Assembly (NCBI GenBank): GCA_020205615.1
Contig: CM035169.1
Location: forward strand, 21,676,540 to 21,740,539
Source: Panax quinquefolius
Taxonomy: Eukaryota > Streptophyta > Magnoliopsida > Apiales > Araliaceae
DNA length: 64,000 nt
Reading direction: 5' to 3'
Shown: piece by piece, positions 30,596-42,396 of the stretch
Numbering within the stretch: position 1 is the stretch's first letter
Layout of the letters: the number at the start of each line of letters is the position of its first letter
Position numbers and translations under genes: made by a program
The notes under the pieces: model-generated
The model's database searches: none
Told to the model about the DNA's origin: nothing
The model's input: the letters and a program-made list of their open reading frames with translations, nothing else

Positions 30596-30909
30596 GCGGA
30601 CATGCCACCTAAACTAACGTCGCTGACACGTGGACATATTTTGTTAACGAGGCATGAAGAAAGAACAAAGGGAAAAAAGGCCTTAATCCTACCATTCTGT
30701 TCTTTAGTTGTAGAGAGGAAAAGAAATGAATCCCTAAAAGTCATTGCTCTTTAATCGAATAGAGAAAAAAAAAGTGATACAAGAAGTGAAGAAATCAAGT
30801 TGTCATCTTCACCCTTTCTGAAATTGCTCGAAGAATCATCATAGCTTACAGTTCGTCGTCATCTTTATCCTCTGCTCGAAGACGCGCCATTGATGTTGAT
30901 TACGAAGAT

Positions 30910-33900
30910 TGTAAGACCCCGAATTTTATGAAATAAAAGTATTCAATTTTTTCTTATAATTACTATTCAGTAAATGGTTAAATTGATAAAAGGTTAAAGT
31001 TAAGGGTGATATATGAATTTTTTTTTAAAATAAACAAGTGGTTATAAAATACTCATTTCTATCGGGGAATATTCGTTTGGTCGTGGAATATTCTTTTTTG
31101 TCGAAGAATATTAAATGCAATGCAGTATGACCATTTGTGGGCCCCATAATGAGAATAAGCTGCCGGATGAAGAAAAAGATAAATTTGAGTTTTTACAAAT
31201 AATGGCGTAATCGTTCACAATTAACACTTTGTTAGAATCTGAGGAGGTAAAGTAAAGTAAATGTCTGGCGTTGTTGCTTGCGAAGAAGCATTTGCGGTAT
31301 TGCACCAATTATTGATTCTTACTTAAGAAGACACTCCTCAATAATTGTTACGATAATTCTTTATTTAATATTTTATTTTATTGATTGATAATTGCTACGT
31401 TGATATTTTATATTCTTGTTGTTTTGATAATTGTCCTTTACGCAATATTTTCTATTATCGAGACAATAATTCATATTATCTGAATAATATTATTAGATGA
31501 CATTATTGGCAATGTCTAGAAAGTTCAATACAAGGAGAGGTTTGGTCACACAATCAATTGCGTATTTAAGAAAGAGAGATTCTTATTGAAAAGCCCCTCT
31601 TTCCTCAAGGCTGCTGGTCATCGATATTGTGATTACGTAATATTATTTGTGAATAATTAATTATTGATTTATATGATGAGGAAAATATTCATTTTATGTG
31701 GATATAGATGGAGAAAATTTTAAAGTGACAATTGTTAAAAAAATCGATATTTTATCTTTTTAATAAAATACTATTTTATTATATTATTATAATATTATAA
31801 TGATATTTTTACAATGAATGTGAGATATATGAGTATATGAGGAGAAAAGAGTATTTTTGTTGCATTAAATGATTAACACATGTTTTGTAGTATGATTGGA
31901 ACCCATTTCTCGATTGAAATTTGATTATAGCTTTGTAAAATCGTCTGGTTTGTGGATTTGGTCAAATTTACATTTGGAATTTGGAAAAACTTTCTTACGC
32001 AAAGTTGTAGATAATAGAATTTTCTATAAAAATTTGCGAGATTCAATTTTTCGACAAAAGGGCTATTTATTATGAATTATTGAAGTTTCGAAGTTAGAAA
32101 TAATTGATTTTTGGAAGTTTTAATTATTTTTTTCAAAGAAAACGTTTTGGTGAGTTAAGTGGGTCTAGCATATGACATTAATGGCGAATTCAGATCTACA
32201 AAGGTTGGTAGGAAACTTAATAATATATATTAATATTATATTAAATTTTACTAACTTTGGTGTTAAAGCAATTTCTATAAATAGGGTATTTAGGTTAGAA
32301 TTGAAAATCACACCGTAAACTAAAGTTTTCTCTCTATTTCTCTCTATATTATCAGTGTATTCTTATGAGTATTTTGATATCTTGAGTGTTCTTTATACGG
32401 TCTTGCAAGTTCGATTCGGCGTTATTCCGGTCGTAAGATTTTTCTTTTGAGGTAAGGGATAGTAAGGGATGTTATTTTATTCAAAAATGATATTATTTCT
32501 TCAATATCATTATCTTAGAAATATTGGTGGGAATTTTTATCAAATTTGAAACTTTTCATATCGGAGTTCTTATTCATGAGTTCTTATTCACGATTCTTAT
32601 TCATGAGTTATTATTCACGAGTTCTTATTCACTGGTACTATTCACTACAAAATTGGTTTCTTTTTCTAACCAAATTATAGTTGATTTATGAATATTACTC
32701 CGGAGATTAAATCTATATGTTGATTATATTTATTTTATTATCATATATAACATTTTATAACCTACGATGTTGAAATTTTCTTTCATTTGGAGTGTAAAGA
32801 TGGGTAGATTATTGGTATGATCACGACTAGGGTTCTCTTTTGGCGAGAAGTGAAAAGTTGAATTGTGGATTGGTATGATCATGACCATGAATTTATAATT
32901 GAATATCTTTAGCTTAAGTGCAAAAGTGAATTGATCAAAATGGTTATAATTATTGTTTATATAAATTCTGAAATAATTATATATTTCTTTGAGATACGAA
33001 TATCTTTGGCCCGTAGTGCAAAGATGACTTATTGATGAATATCTTTGGCCCGTAGTGCAAAGATGAATTATTAATGAATATCTTTGGCATGTAGTGCAAA
33101 GATGGTCTGTTGATGAATATCTTTGGCCGTAGTGCAAAGATGAATTTATTAGTAGGATTATGAACATGAACTGTGATTTGGTATAACCATGATCTTTGAT
33201 GTTTCATGTGATGAAAATTAACTTTGTCCTGGATGAGGAAAGAAATTTAGAACTACAATTACGATTATGAGTTATACACGTGATTGTGGACAGGAATTGT
33301 TGATTAATATTACAGGGATAAAACATTGTTGATTGATTTTTAACATGGAGAAGATAATAGATTTTATGGTCTATTTGACTCTTCTAATGGATTGCTTTCG
33401 TTCACTATGACTATGGTTGAAAAGTTTTATCATCTACCGTATATGTTCTAAATCTACGATTTATTATTGATGAAGGCTATTGAGAATTTAATTATCTTTA
33501 GTCATAATATTCTTTATTGAAGCTAGTTGGTTTCACCCTTTTGCTTCATAATTCCTTTCGTGTAATAAGAGTGTATTTGGGTCGAGCGGGGGTAATGAGG
33601 GGAATAGAAGCGGTGGTCTCTAGGCGTGGAGGTTCTCCTAAAAAAGTATATAAAAGTGTGTTGTATTCTACACATCATTTAGTAGTTATATTTGGTGAAT
33701 CAACTAGGGTGAGGCGAACCCAACGTTGGAAGGGTGTTTTGCCACTATCATACAAGATGTCTAAGGACATACAACCTCGTATCATCATAAGACAGGGATG
33801 TGCTCATCCACTTGCTGAGTATATATGTAAGACCCCAACTTATTATAAATAAAATTGAATTTCCTCTAATTATATTTGTGAATAATAAGGTATTAATTTG

Positions 33901-36774
33901 ATATAATTCTCTGGTTATGGGTGAAATGTGCAAATTTTGCAAAATATGCAAGTGGTTATAAAATAATCATTGTTGTCGGGGAATATTCGTTTGGTCGTGG
34001 AATATTCTTGTTGTCGGGGAATATTCATACGATAAATATGATCATTTGTGGAGCCCATAATGTAATAAGCGCTCGGATGAAAAAAAATGACAAGTTTGAG
34101 TTTTTATAAATAATGGCGTAGTTATTCATCAATTAATCTTGTTGGAATACCCGGTGGTTAAAATACTGATGTCTGGCGTGGATGCAGTATTGATGAATTA
34201 TTGATCCTTACGTAAGAAGGCACTACTCAATAATTGTTACGATGAATTCTTATTCGATATTTTATTTTATTGATTCAATAATTCTTTGCGTTGATATTTT
34301 ATATTATTGTTGTTTGATAATTGTCCTTTGCACGGTATTTCTCATTATCGAACAATAATTCATATTATTTGAATAATATTATTAGATAGCATTATTGGAA
34401 ATGTCTAGAAAGTTACATCGAGGAGAGGTTTGGTCACTTAATTCATGCATGATAAGGAGAAATTCTTATTGGAAAACCCTCTCTTTCACAGGAACTACTT
34501 TTGGTTGTCATAAATGTGATTCTGTAATATTATTTGTGAATAATTAATTATTGATTCATATGATAAGGAAATATTTATTTTATGTGGATATAAATGTTGG
34601 ATATATTTATTGTGGTTAAAAATGAAGGAGTTAATGTTGAGGTGTTTTATTAGTATTTTTGTCGGAATGAAGGTATTAAAAATTAAACCAGTGTTTTTGA
34701 GATATATTGTGCGAGTTATAATTTTTAATCTGACCGTTGGATCGTTGTAATTTTTGGATATGTTATACATATATAAGTTGAGTATATGTCCACAAATTTT
34801 GAACCGTTAAAATGAACGTATGATTTGTTATGAATTTTAAGAGGTGTTGATTGAAATTAGGTTTATAAATGATTTTGGTAGAAAATTCTAGAATTGAGTG
34901 GGCCCCACTTGTGGTTGGTGAAGAAATGTGCTGAATTTATTTTAAATGTGGTGGGTGAGAATAGTAGCGAGGTAAAAGCCATGAGTTGCGGTCAAGTCTG
35001 CTAACATTTTCCTATAAATGAGGGCTAAGTTAGAATTAAAAATCACACCAGAAACAAGTTTCTCTCTTTCTCTCTAGATTATTGAGTGTATTTTATGAGT
35101 ATTTAGATACTTTGTGAGTTTCTATTCATCGGTGCAAGTTTCCTTGACGCTTATCTGGAGATATTAGATCGTAAATGCGATATTTTGAGGTAAGGATGTT
35201 ATTTTCTTCATATATGATATTATTTCTTCAATATCATTATTAGGAAGTATTGATATGAATTTTATCAAATTTGGAACTTTTTGTGTTGGGGTTCTTATTC
35301 ACGTATACAGCCTTTATTCACGAATACGACTTTATTCATAGAAAAAATGAAATTTTCTTCTTTTTGTCCAAGATGTCTATTATGGTTACTATCTTTGATT
35401 GTATCCATGTTTTGATCTTTATTTTTGAATTACGCTTCAAAATTTGGTATTTATGAAGTATTATTGATCTTGGATAAAGCTGTTATCTGAATCCCTTCTA
35501 TTTGTCCTTCCGTTTCACTTTGGATTCGTTTTTCTTTAAAATATTTTTCATCATCCTCGGTCCTAAATGATGATATTACTAAATATCTTCTACCGTAGTG
35601 TAAAGATAAATGATTAATCGATGAATATCTTTGGCCGTAGTGCAAAGATGAGCAGTGTTGAGATGAACATGACCAACTGGTGATACGAATGAATATCTTT
35701 GGCCCGTAGTGCAAAGATGAATATTTGATTAAAGATGTATATTGATTATTATTACGAGGATAAAATATTGATGATGGACTTTTAAATCTTAGAAGATAGT
35801 AGAACTCATTTATCTACTTGACTCTTCTAATGGATTATTGTTTCCATTGCAGATTGTTGATCTAAAACTTGTTGGCTATTATATTTTATCGATTTTTTTA
35901 CATTGAAGACTAACGATAATTTGTTGTATATTATCTTAGTCATAATATTCTTTTCTTGGGCTAGTTGAGCTCACCCTTTTCTTTTTGTTCCATTTTTCTC
36001 GGGAGGTGAGAACATAGCGAGAACTAATCGAGCAGTGCGGAGTGATGGTTTCTAGAAAGATGTTTTAGCGATCCTCACTATTTCAGTAAAATAGTGTTTG
36101 AATAATTATAACGAGGACTTATTTGAGTGTGGATATTGTACAGAAGACAATATTTGTATTTAAACTCACGGTATGTGTTATCGTATTTTACTTGCGACAA
36201 TTGTATTATATGAAGTTGTAGTTTGTTTTTACGTACCATGTATTTGGCGACTCGAATGGGTGTTGTATACCTATTTTGGGGCGTCACAATATATATCTGA
36301 GCACTACCTATATAATCTTGGAGTTTGGTTGAAGTATAACTCTCAATTAGAGCAGTGGAGATAATGATATGTCGAGAGAAGACTCATGATTGGAAAGAAT
36401 ATGATAGTAATCTTCTCATTTTTCTTTTGGGGTCTATTGGGTCAACCAAGGATAATTACGTGGCCATATGATATCTATCATAACCTGCACGCGTGGCCTC
36501 CCCCGTATACGAAGGTTTTCTTGAGCACTTCCCAAAGATTCTAATTTCTAAAACTGTTTTCGACTATACCTTTATGTAAGGTGTCATTATGAGGTGCTGT
36601 CCACGGTTGGGACACGAGTCACAGTTGGTATATATTTGTATTTAAACTCACAGTTTAAGTGTTGTCGTATCTTGCACGACAATTGTATTAATAAAGTTGT
36701 AGTTGTTTTCTGTACCATGTATTTGGAGACTCAGAATGGGTTGGATGGAATGGACCTATTTTGGGGTTGTCACA
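30910..36774 (+). mobile_element. Solo LTR (outer), Tekay-like family, split by a second solo LTR
   Basis: It starts TGTAAGACCCCG at 30910 and ends GGGGTTGTCACA at 36774, flanked by AAGAT at 30905-30909 and 36775-36779. No internal gag-pol region is present, so it is a solo LTR. It is interrupted at 33825/33826 by another solo LTR; without it the length is about 3.4 kb. Inside are four units of 39 bp (32998, 33037, 33076, 33115) with core GCAAAGATGA, and tandem GAGTTCTTATTCACGA-type words at about 32575-32640. Confidence 0.85.
33826..36288 (+). mobile_element. Solo LTR (inner), nested in the outer solo LTR
   Basis: It starts TGTAAGACCCCAAC at 33826 and ends GGGGCGTCACA at 36288 (2463 bp), with ATATA on both sides (33821-33825, 36289-36293). 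Start, end and internal landmarks match the outer LTR and the LTRs of the element at 37181-44897, so it belongs to the same lineage. The flanking AT-rich sequence makes the 5-bp duplication less decisive than the other two in this cluster. Confidence 0.8.
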
Positions 36775-37180
36775 AAGATCTGACATTGTGTTATTGTGGG
36801 TTAATAGCTCCTCTATGGACCTCATGGAGCGAAACAAATCATGACATGAGATTTTTCTCATGCTCGAAATTCAGAGTAAATGTCTATAAATTATTTTGAT
36901 TTAGTGTTTGGAAAAAGGGTTGTACCTGTATGTTTGTAATTTTTAATTTTTTAGATTCAGAAAAGAGGGTGTGGGTTCTTTGTATGGCATGACCCAAATA
37001 TGTGTGAAAGGGCAAATGTGGTCATAAATGATCTGAAGAGAGAGAACAAGCTTTTGTAGATGGAAAATAAGGAGCTGGATAAATTTCCTCAAGTTGAAGG
37101 GGTATCTAAATTGAAAGAATTGGTTCATAAGTTGAAGTCAAATGGAGATAAAGTTTCTGTGAAATAAATTAAAGAAGTAG

Positions 37181-39687
37181 TGTGACGCCCCCAAAATTAG
37201 GTATACATCACCCATCTTGAGTCGCCAGATACATGGTACAGAATTCAAATACAACTTAATAATCTAAAAATGTAGTGTACAACAACGACAAAACATAAAG
37301 CGTGAGTTTGAATACAAATATTGTCTACTAGAGATTATACAAACTCAAAAGGAGTCCTCATTACAATTATTATCACACTATTTCACAGAATAGTGAGGAC
37401 TACTAATGCACCATCTAGGACCATCACTCTGTTCCCCGACTAGTCCCAGCTACGTTCTCATTTCCTGAAGAGAACAGTGAAAGAAAGGATGAGCTCAACT
37501 AGCCTAGTAAGAAATATTATAACTAAGATAATGCAGAATAATTTATCGTTAGCCTTCAACAGTGTTAAACTGATAAAATATAATAACTATCAAGTTTAAC
37601 TGCAGCGGAACAAGAAATCCATTAGAAGAGTCAAGTAAGGAATAAAATCTACTATATTCTATGATTTAAAAGGTTTTTCATCACTTTTATCGCTGGGACT
37701 CAGCTTAAAAAATAATCCACATCATCGAATCACCCCTACACTACATCCAATGATATTCTTTAGTATTACGACCACGAATTATACATGTACTACGGCTTAA
37801 GATAATCATGTTTTCATCAACGGTCCTGATCATTCCATAAAACAATTCATCTTTGCACTACGGCCAAAGAGAATCCATAGCTATAATCATACCAAAAACT
37901 GTCAATCAATGCACTACGGGCCAATGAGGACTTTTTCACATCATTTGTAACATTACGGTTATGATTATCTTAGAATAATCCACAGTCATAATCATACCAA
38001 GTCCATCTACATGCACTACTGTGCCACAGATGACTTTCAACATAATATAAACATGAGGATGATGACAATGATAAAAGAATTCAATAAAACAAGTTCAAGA
38101 ATTAATTTATCTAGAACCGATAACGTTCAAATTGTCGACATGATCTTTGCTTTGTAGAGAGTAAAATTCAAGAATGCTCGGAAGAATATTTCCATGAAAA
38201 GATCTTTGGATGAAGCGCAAATATCAAGGCTATTCCACTAATTTCATGGAGTATAGAAGTCAAAGTTTTAACCAATTGAGTAAAATAAAGAATGGAATAA
38301 CAAAAGAAATCATCATGCATGCGATAGCGCCGCATGAGCGAGTTATTCCAATGAAGAATAATAAATAACGGAACCGGTCGGCGAAAAACGCATGCAGACA
38401 AGATATTCCAAGAGAATAATAAAGAATGGAACCGGTCCGGTCAGCGTACAACGCTTGTGACGGGATATTAGACGAATAATAAATAATGGAACCATGTCCG
38501 CGTAAGCGCTTGCATGAGGATATTCGGCGAGAATAATAAATAATGGAACTAAGTCAGGCGTAAATGCACGCAGACGAGGATATTAAACAAAATAATAAAG
38601 AATAAAATAATGAGAAGAATTTCACCAAGTATAGGGTAGCAGCGTATCTGAGTTATTCTAATGAGAATAATAAATAATGGAATAATGAAGTTCTCTTCAT
38701 GAATACAAAAGAAATAATACCCCTTACTAGTAAAAAAAAGCTGAATATAAGAGTAGGGAAGTAGATAATACTTTTCTATAGTTTCTCTATAACTTTTCTC
38801 TCTAGAGTTTTGGTGAGAGTTTCGGTGAATTCGTAAGAAATAATGAAGGAATGAGCTTCTATTTATAGGAAAATGGTGAATAGTAACTAATTCATGAGCG
38901 GTCCAGATTGATTTACTTTTTAAGCAGACGGTCCATATTGGTTTACTATTAAAATTTAAAACAACAGTCCATCTTGATTTCTTATTAAAATTTAAACCAA
39001 TGATCCATATTGATTTACTATTTTAACTTTCCATCGGTGGTCCATATTGATTTCTTATTATATCTTCAACCAAATGATTCGAAAAATTAGCATATCTCCT
39101 CATGGAATAATATTGTACCCAAAAATGATTTGAATGAAAAAAAGAAATATATTTTTTACTGGTGATCAATAGTACTGAAAGTGAATAGTAATTCATGAAT
39201 AGTAACTCGTGAATAGTAACTCATGAATTGTAACCCGTGAATAGAAACTCATGAATAGTACTCCGACACAAAAAGTGTCCTGAATACCCGATTGAATAAT
39301 CTTGGTGACTTCTCATATAAGCATCAATAATCAATCTGAGTATACTTCTTATGCAACCACAGCGTATTCATGTACTTTTTTAACACCGAGTGTTTCAACG
39401 ATTAACGGTAAAACTTCCGTAGTTATTTTCATAAAAGTATTTTTGTCGTTTTCTCAATTCGACAATAATTACATTATTGGGGTCCACTAATGATTGTCTT
39501 AGTCGTACGAATATTCCCCAAAAAAAAGAATATTCCCCGACCAACCGAATATTATATAACCACTTGCTTACTTTGCAAAATTTGTAAATATTCCCCACAA
39601 CTATAACATTACATCAAATCAACACCATAATAAAAAAAATTATTTCGAGAAAATTAAATCTTTATTCATAAAATCTGGGGTCTCACA
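37181..39687 (-). repeat. 3' LTR of the Tekay-like element
   Basis: On the minus strand it starts TGTGAGACCCCAGATTTTATG at 39687 and ends GGGCGTCACA at 37181. It contains a minisatellite of about 57-60 bp units (38335-38600, words AATAATAAATAATGGAA and GGATATT) and TGAATAGTAACTC tandem units (39185-39260). It is the partner of 42397-44897. Confidence 0.9.
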
Positions 39688-39698
39688 ATCTCCCCTCC

Positions 39699-40020
39699 TT
39701 ATGAAATTTCGCCCTCGAAATTTACGTACGTACCTGGTATGCCGAACAGGTGAAGATACCTTGACTTCACTTCAAATTCTAACTCTTGAGGTATAACCTT
39801 TGAGCGTCGAATATGATCCTTCTTATCCAAGATGTTAACACGTATCTCCTCATACGTTAAATCATCTGCTATCTCGTCCGGTTCTAAATTAATAATGTGG
39901 TTCGGGTCGTCCACATATTTACGTAACATCGATACGTTAAAAACGTTATGAACACGCGACATACTTGGTGGTAAAACGAGTCTATAAGCCCCAGTTCTTA
40001 CTTGATCGAGAATTTAAAAT
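39699..40020 (-). pseudogene. Integrase C-terminal remnant, Tekay-like
   Basis: On the minus strand a block with RVHNVFNVSMLRKYV is followed by LTYEEIRVNILD and SKVIPQELE, ending YLHLFGIPGTYVNFEGEIS just before the purine tract. This is the standard end of gypsy chromovirus polyproteins of the Tekay/Del group. The preceding TGAYRLVLPPSM-like segment is in another frame. The catalytic core is absent. Confidence 0.8.
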
Positions 40021-40027
40021 GGGTCAA

Positions 40028-40370
40028 TTAAATCGAGGGTTGAGATTTCCTCTCTTCGTCGATTCTTGCTTCTAGAATAACGCCCTCTTGAACCTTCTTC
40101 TTTTTCACATTCATCAGCTCTGAGTATGTAGCTTGAACGGCTTTAACTTTCTCGATTAAAGTCGATTCTAATCGTATATTCGTTATATTCACGTGGGTTC
40201 GTATATTCACACTTGTAACCGCATACGATCTTCTACTCAACGCATCAGCTACCACGTTCGCTTTTCCACGATGGTATGGTACGATCATAATCTTTAACAG
40301 CTCGAGCCAACGTCTTTGGCGCATGTTACATTCGCTTTAGTTAAATAAATATTTAAGGGTTTTTAGAAAT
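40028..40370 (-). pseudogene. RNase H end plus linker remnant
   Basis: The segment MRQRRWLELLK...HRGKANVVADALSRRSY is the typical RNase H to integrase linker of gypsy elements. It opens after a stop, so the upstream reverse transcriptase and most of RNase H are missing. It runs into a charged linker and then directly to the integrase C-terminus, which marks a second internal loss. Confidence 0.75.
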
Positions 40371-40799
40371 GGGTTTTGTACTGGGGTCAATACAAAATTC
40401 GATTTCACGCTCTAGGGTAGGCTAAGAAGTCTTAAAGAATACCTTAAGAAATTTATTAAAAATAGAAATACCATTAAAAACTGTGACTCTCATCCAAGAC
40501 TTGGATAACACGTCACATTGATACCTATCAACTTGCCATCGTCATTACGACGTTGCCTCTCTAAAATCAAAGCGGTGCATTCCACACACAAAAAAGTCGA
40601 CAACGAAATGATCGGGGCTCTTTATTTATGGCTTGATATGATAATGATTGACTTTAGTGGTTTGATTACTTTGAATTAAGCATGAGGTTGGTTAGGAGTA
40701 TGAAAGCTAACAACCTACTGAAAAGCATGATGAGTAGTTAACCGATCGTTTCCAAAAATCACATCAAAGGCAAGTATTTTCAAAGAGATAAGATCGACG

Positions 40800-41000
40800 A
40801 GGTAGCGTGAAAGTGTTGATTTGAACAAGATTTATAAATAGTGGAGGTAATGAAGGTTTCTCCCAAGCGAGTTTAAACAGATATATCAAAGTCTAACTTC
40901 TCAGGAGTTAACTTCAAACATTGAACACAACTAGGTGCGATAAAAGAGTGAGTAGACCCGGTATCTAACACGGTATAGACTTGCAAGAGTTTATGACTAA
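40800..41000 (-). pseudogene. Aspartic protease remnant
   Basis: On the minus strand VYTVLDTGSTHSFIAPSC carries the DTGS active-site motif of retroviral-type proteases. It is followed by LTPEKLDFDI, and at about 40740 a decayed ILAFDVIFGNDRLTTHHAF block (the usual GMDWL region). Frames shift between blocks. Confidence 0.75.
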
Positions 41001-41138
41001 CATACCCGTGATAATTTTATTCAGGTTCCTCGTCACGAAAAAAACGCTCTCTCTTAAACTACCGGCTTTGGCTTATCTGGGACATCCTTTGGTGCCTCCA
41101 TCCTATTTGAACTTGTCTTGGTGAGCGACAAAATCGGG

Positions 41139-41996
41139 CTAAGTGACCTTCTTTTCCACAATTATAGCATGCTTTGGGAATGACATCAGCTTTGATTTGG
41201 TGATGTGTCCCTCCCCTCCGCATTTGAAGCATATGATAGGTGGTCGTTCTCCTTCCTTAACAACGGGTGCTGGTGCTGACGTCTTTCCATCATTGTTGAA
41301 TCTCCTCTTCTTGAAATGTCCATTCTTATTGTTTTGACCATGATTACCAGAAGTGGTTACCATTTCGGCATATTGATTCCTCCATGCTTATTGTCACTTA
41401 GCTTTGATGGTATTATCACCCAGAGTATTATCATTTTTTAAATTTTGCTCTCTTTTGGTTTCTTTGACTCGTTATCGCGCTCCACTAACTAAGCCTATTT
41501 ACAACATCCGAATACAAACACACGTTTATGAGAAATAAGATATTGGCGTATCTCGCTTCAAACCTCTTAAAACATCGCGTCATTTCTCTCTTCATTATCA
41601 ACCAAGTGGGGATTAAATTGGGATAACTTCATGAACTTGGCTTCGTCTTTGCGACACGGTCGTGTTGTTTTGCTCTAACTTGATAAATTCCACCTCCTTC
41701 ACGTGTGCCGAATGCTTTCGGGAAAGTACTTGTCATTGAGCGACTCTTGGAACTTCTCCCAAGACATCTTGAGTGCGTTAGTGGAGTACGTTTCTGATTC
41801 CCACCGGTGATCGCCTCTTCACGCAACATAAAGGTGGCAAAGGAACCTTTTGCTCCTCGGAGCAACCCAAGACATCAAATATCTTGGTGATTTGCTTTAA
41901 CCACGTCTCTCGCTTAAGTGGTTCTGGTTTTCCCAAAAACTCCGGTGGTCCCGGCTCCTTGAATTGCTTAGCGGTGACAACCAAGTAGGTTGCCAT
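41139..41996 (-). pseudogene. Gag remnant with zinc knuckle
   Basis: The start region MATYLVVTAKQFKEPGPPEF (41996) leads to the capsid-like segment TWLKQITKIFDVLGCSEEQK, then a shift to FATFMLREEAITGG. The zinc knuckle reads CFKCGGEGHITKSK with the third cysteine position altered (41270-41220). At least two shifts break the frame. Confidence 0.75.
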
Positions 41997-42396
41997 TGTT
42001 TTCTCTGCATTATGAGCAAGAAAGCGCCCTCGCTTTGATGTTGCATGAATTCTAAAAAGCTCCTAAGCGTCGTCTGTCGTTCATCAATTGATCGGTGTTG
42101 TTGTTTCTGGGAGGATTATCGCCATCTTGTTGCACATTGTCACGATTATTGATATGTGGAGAATCAGCGGTCTCTGTCTTTGCATTGCTTATTCTCAACA
42201 TTCTCGGATGTCATTTTGAGATATTGCCACAAAATAAAGGTTAATTGACATATAACATATTATCCTTTATTACGTGACCAATTAAATACCAAAAAAAACT
42301 TAGGTAGGTCATACTAGCGAAAGGAATTCCGTCTCTCCCCTCTAGTTCTATTCTCACATCTTAGCGAGGATCATATCCTAAGCTTTGATATATTTA

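Noticed and set aside
32998..33153. CRISPR-like array
   Set aside because: The regular 39-bp units are contiguous tandem repeats without unique spacers, inside a plant LTR.
30910..36774. The two LTRs at 30910 and 33826 as the pair of one complete element
   Set aside because: There is no internal region between them, each has its own TG...CA ends and its own target duplication, and the outer LTR resumes at 36289 after the inner one.
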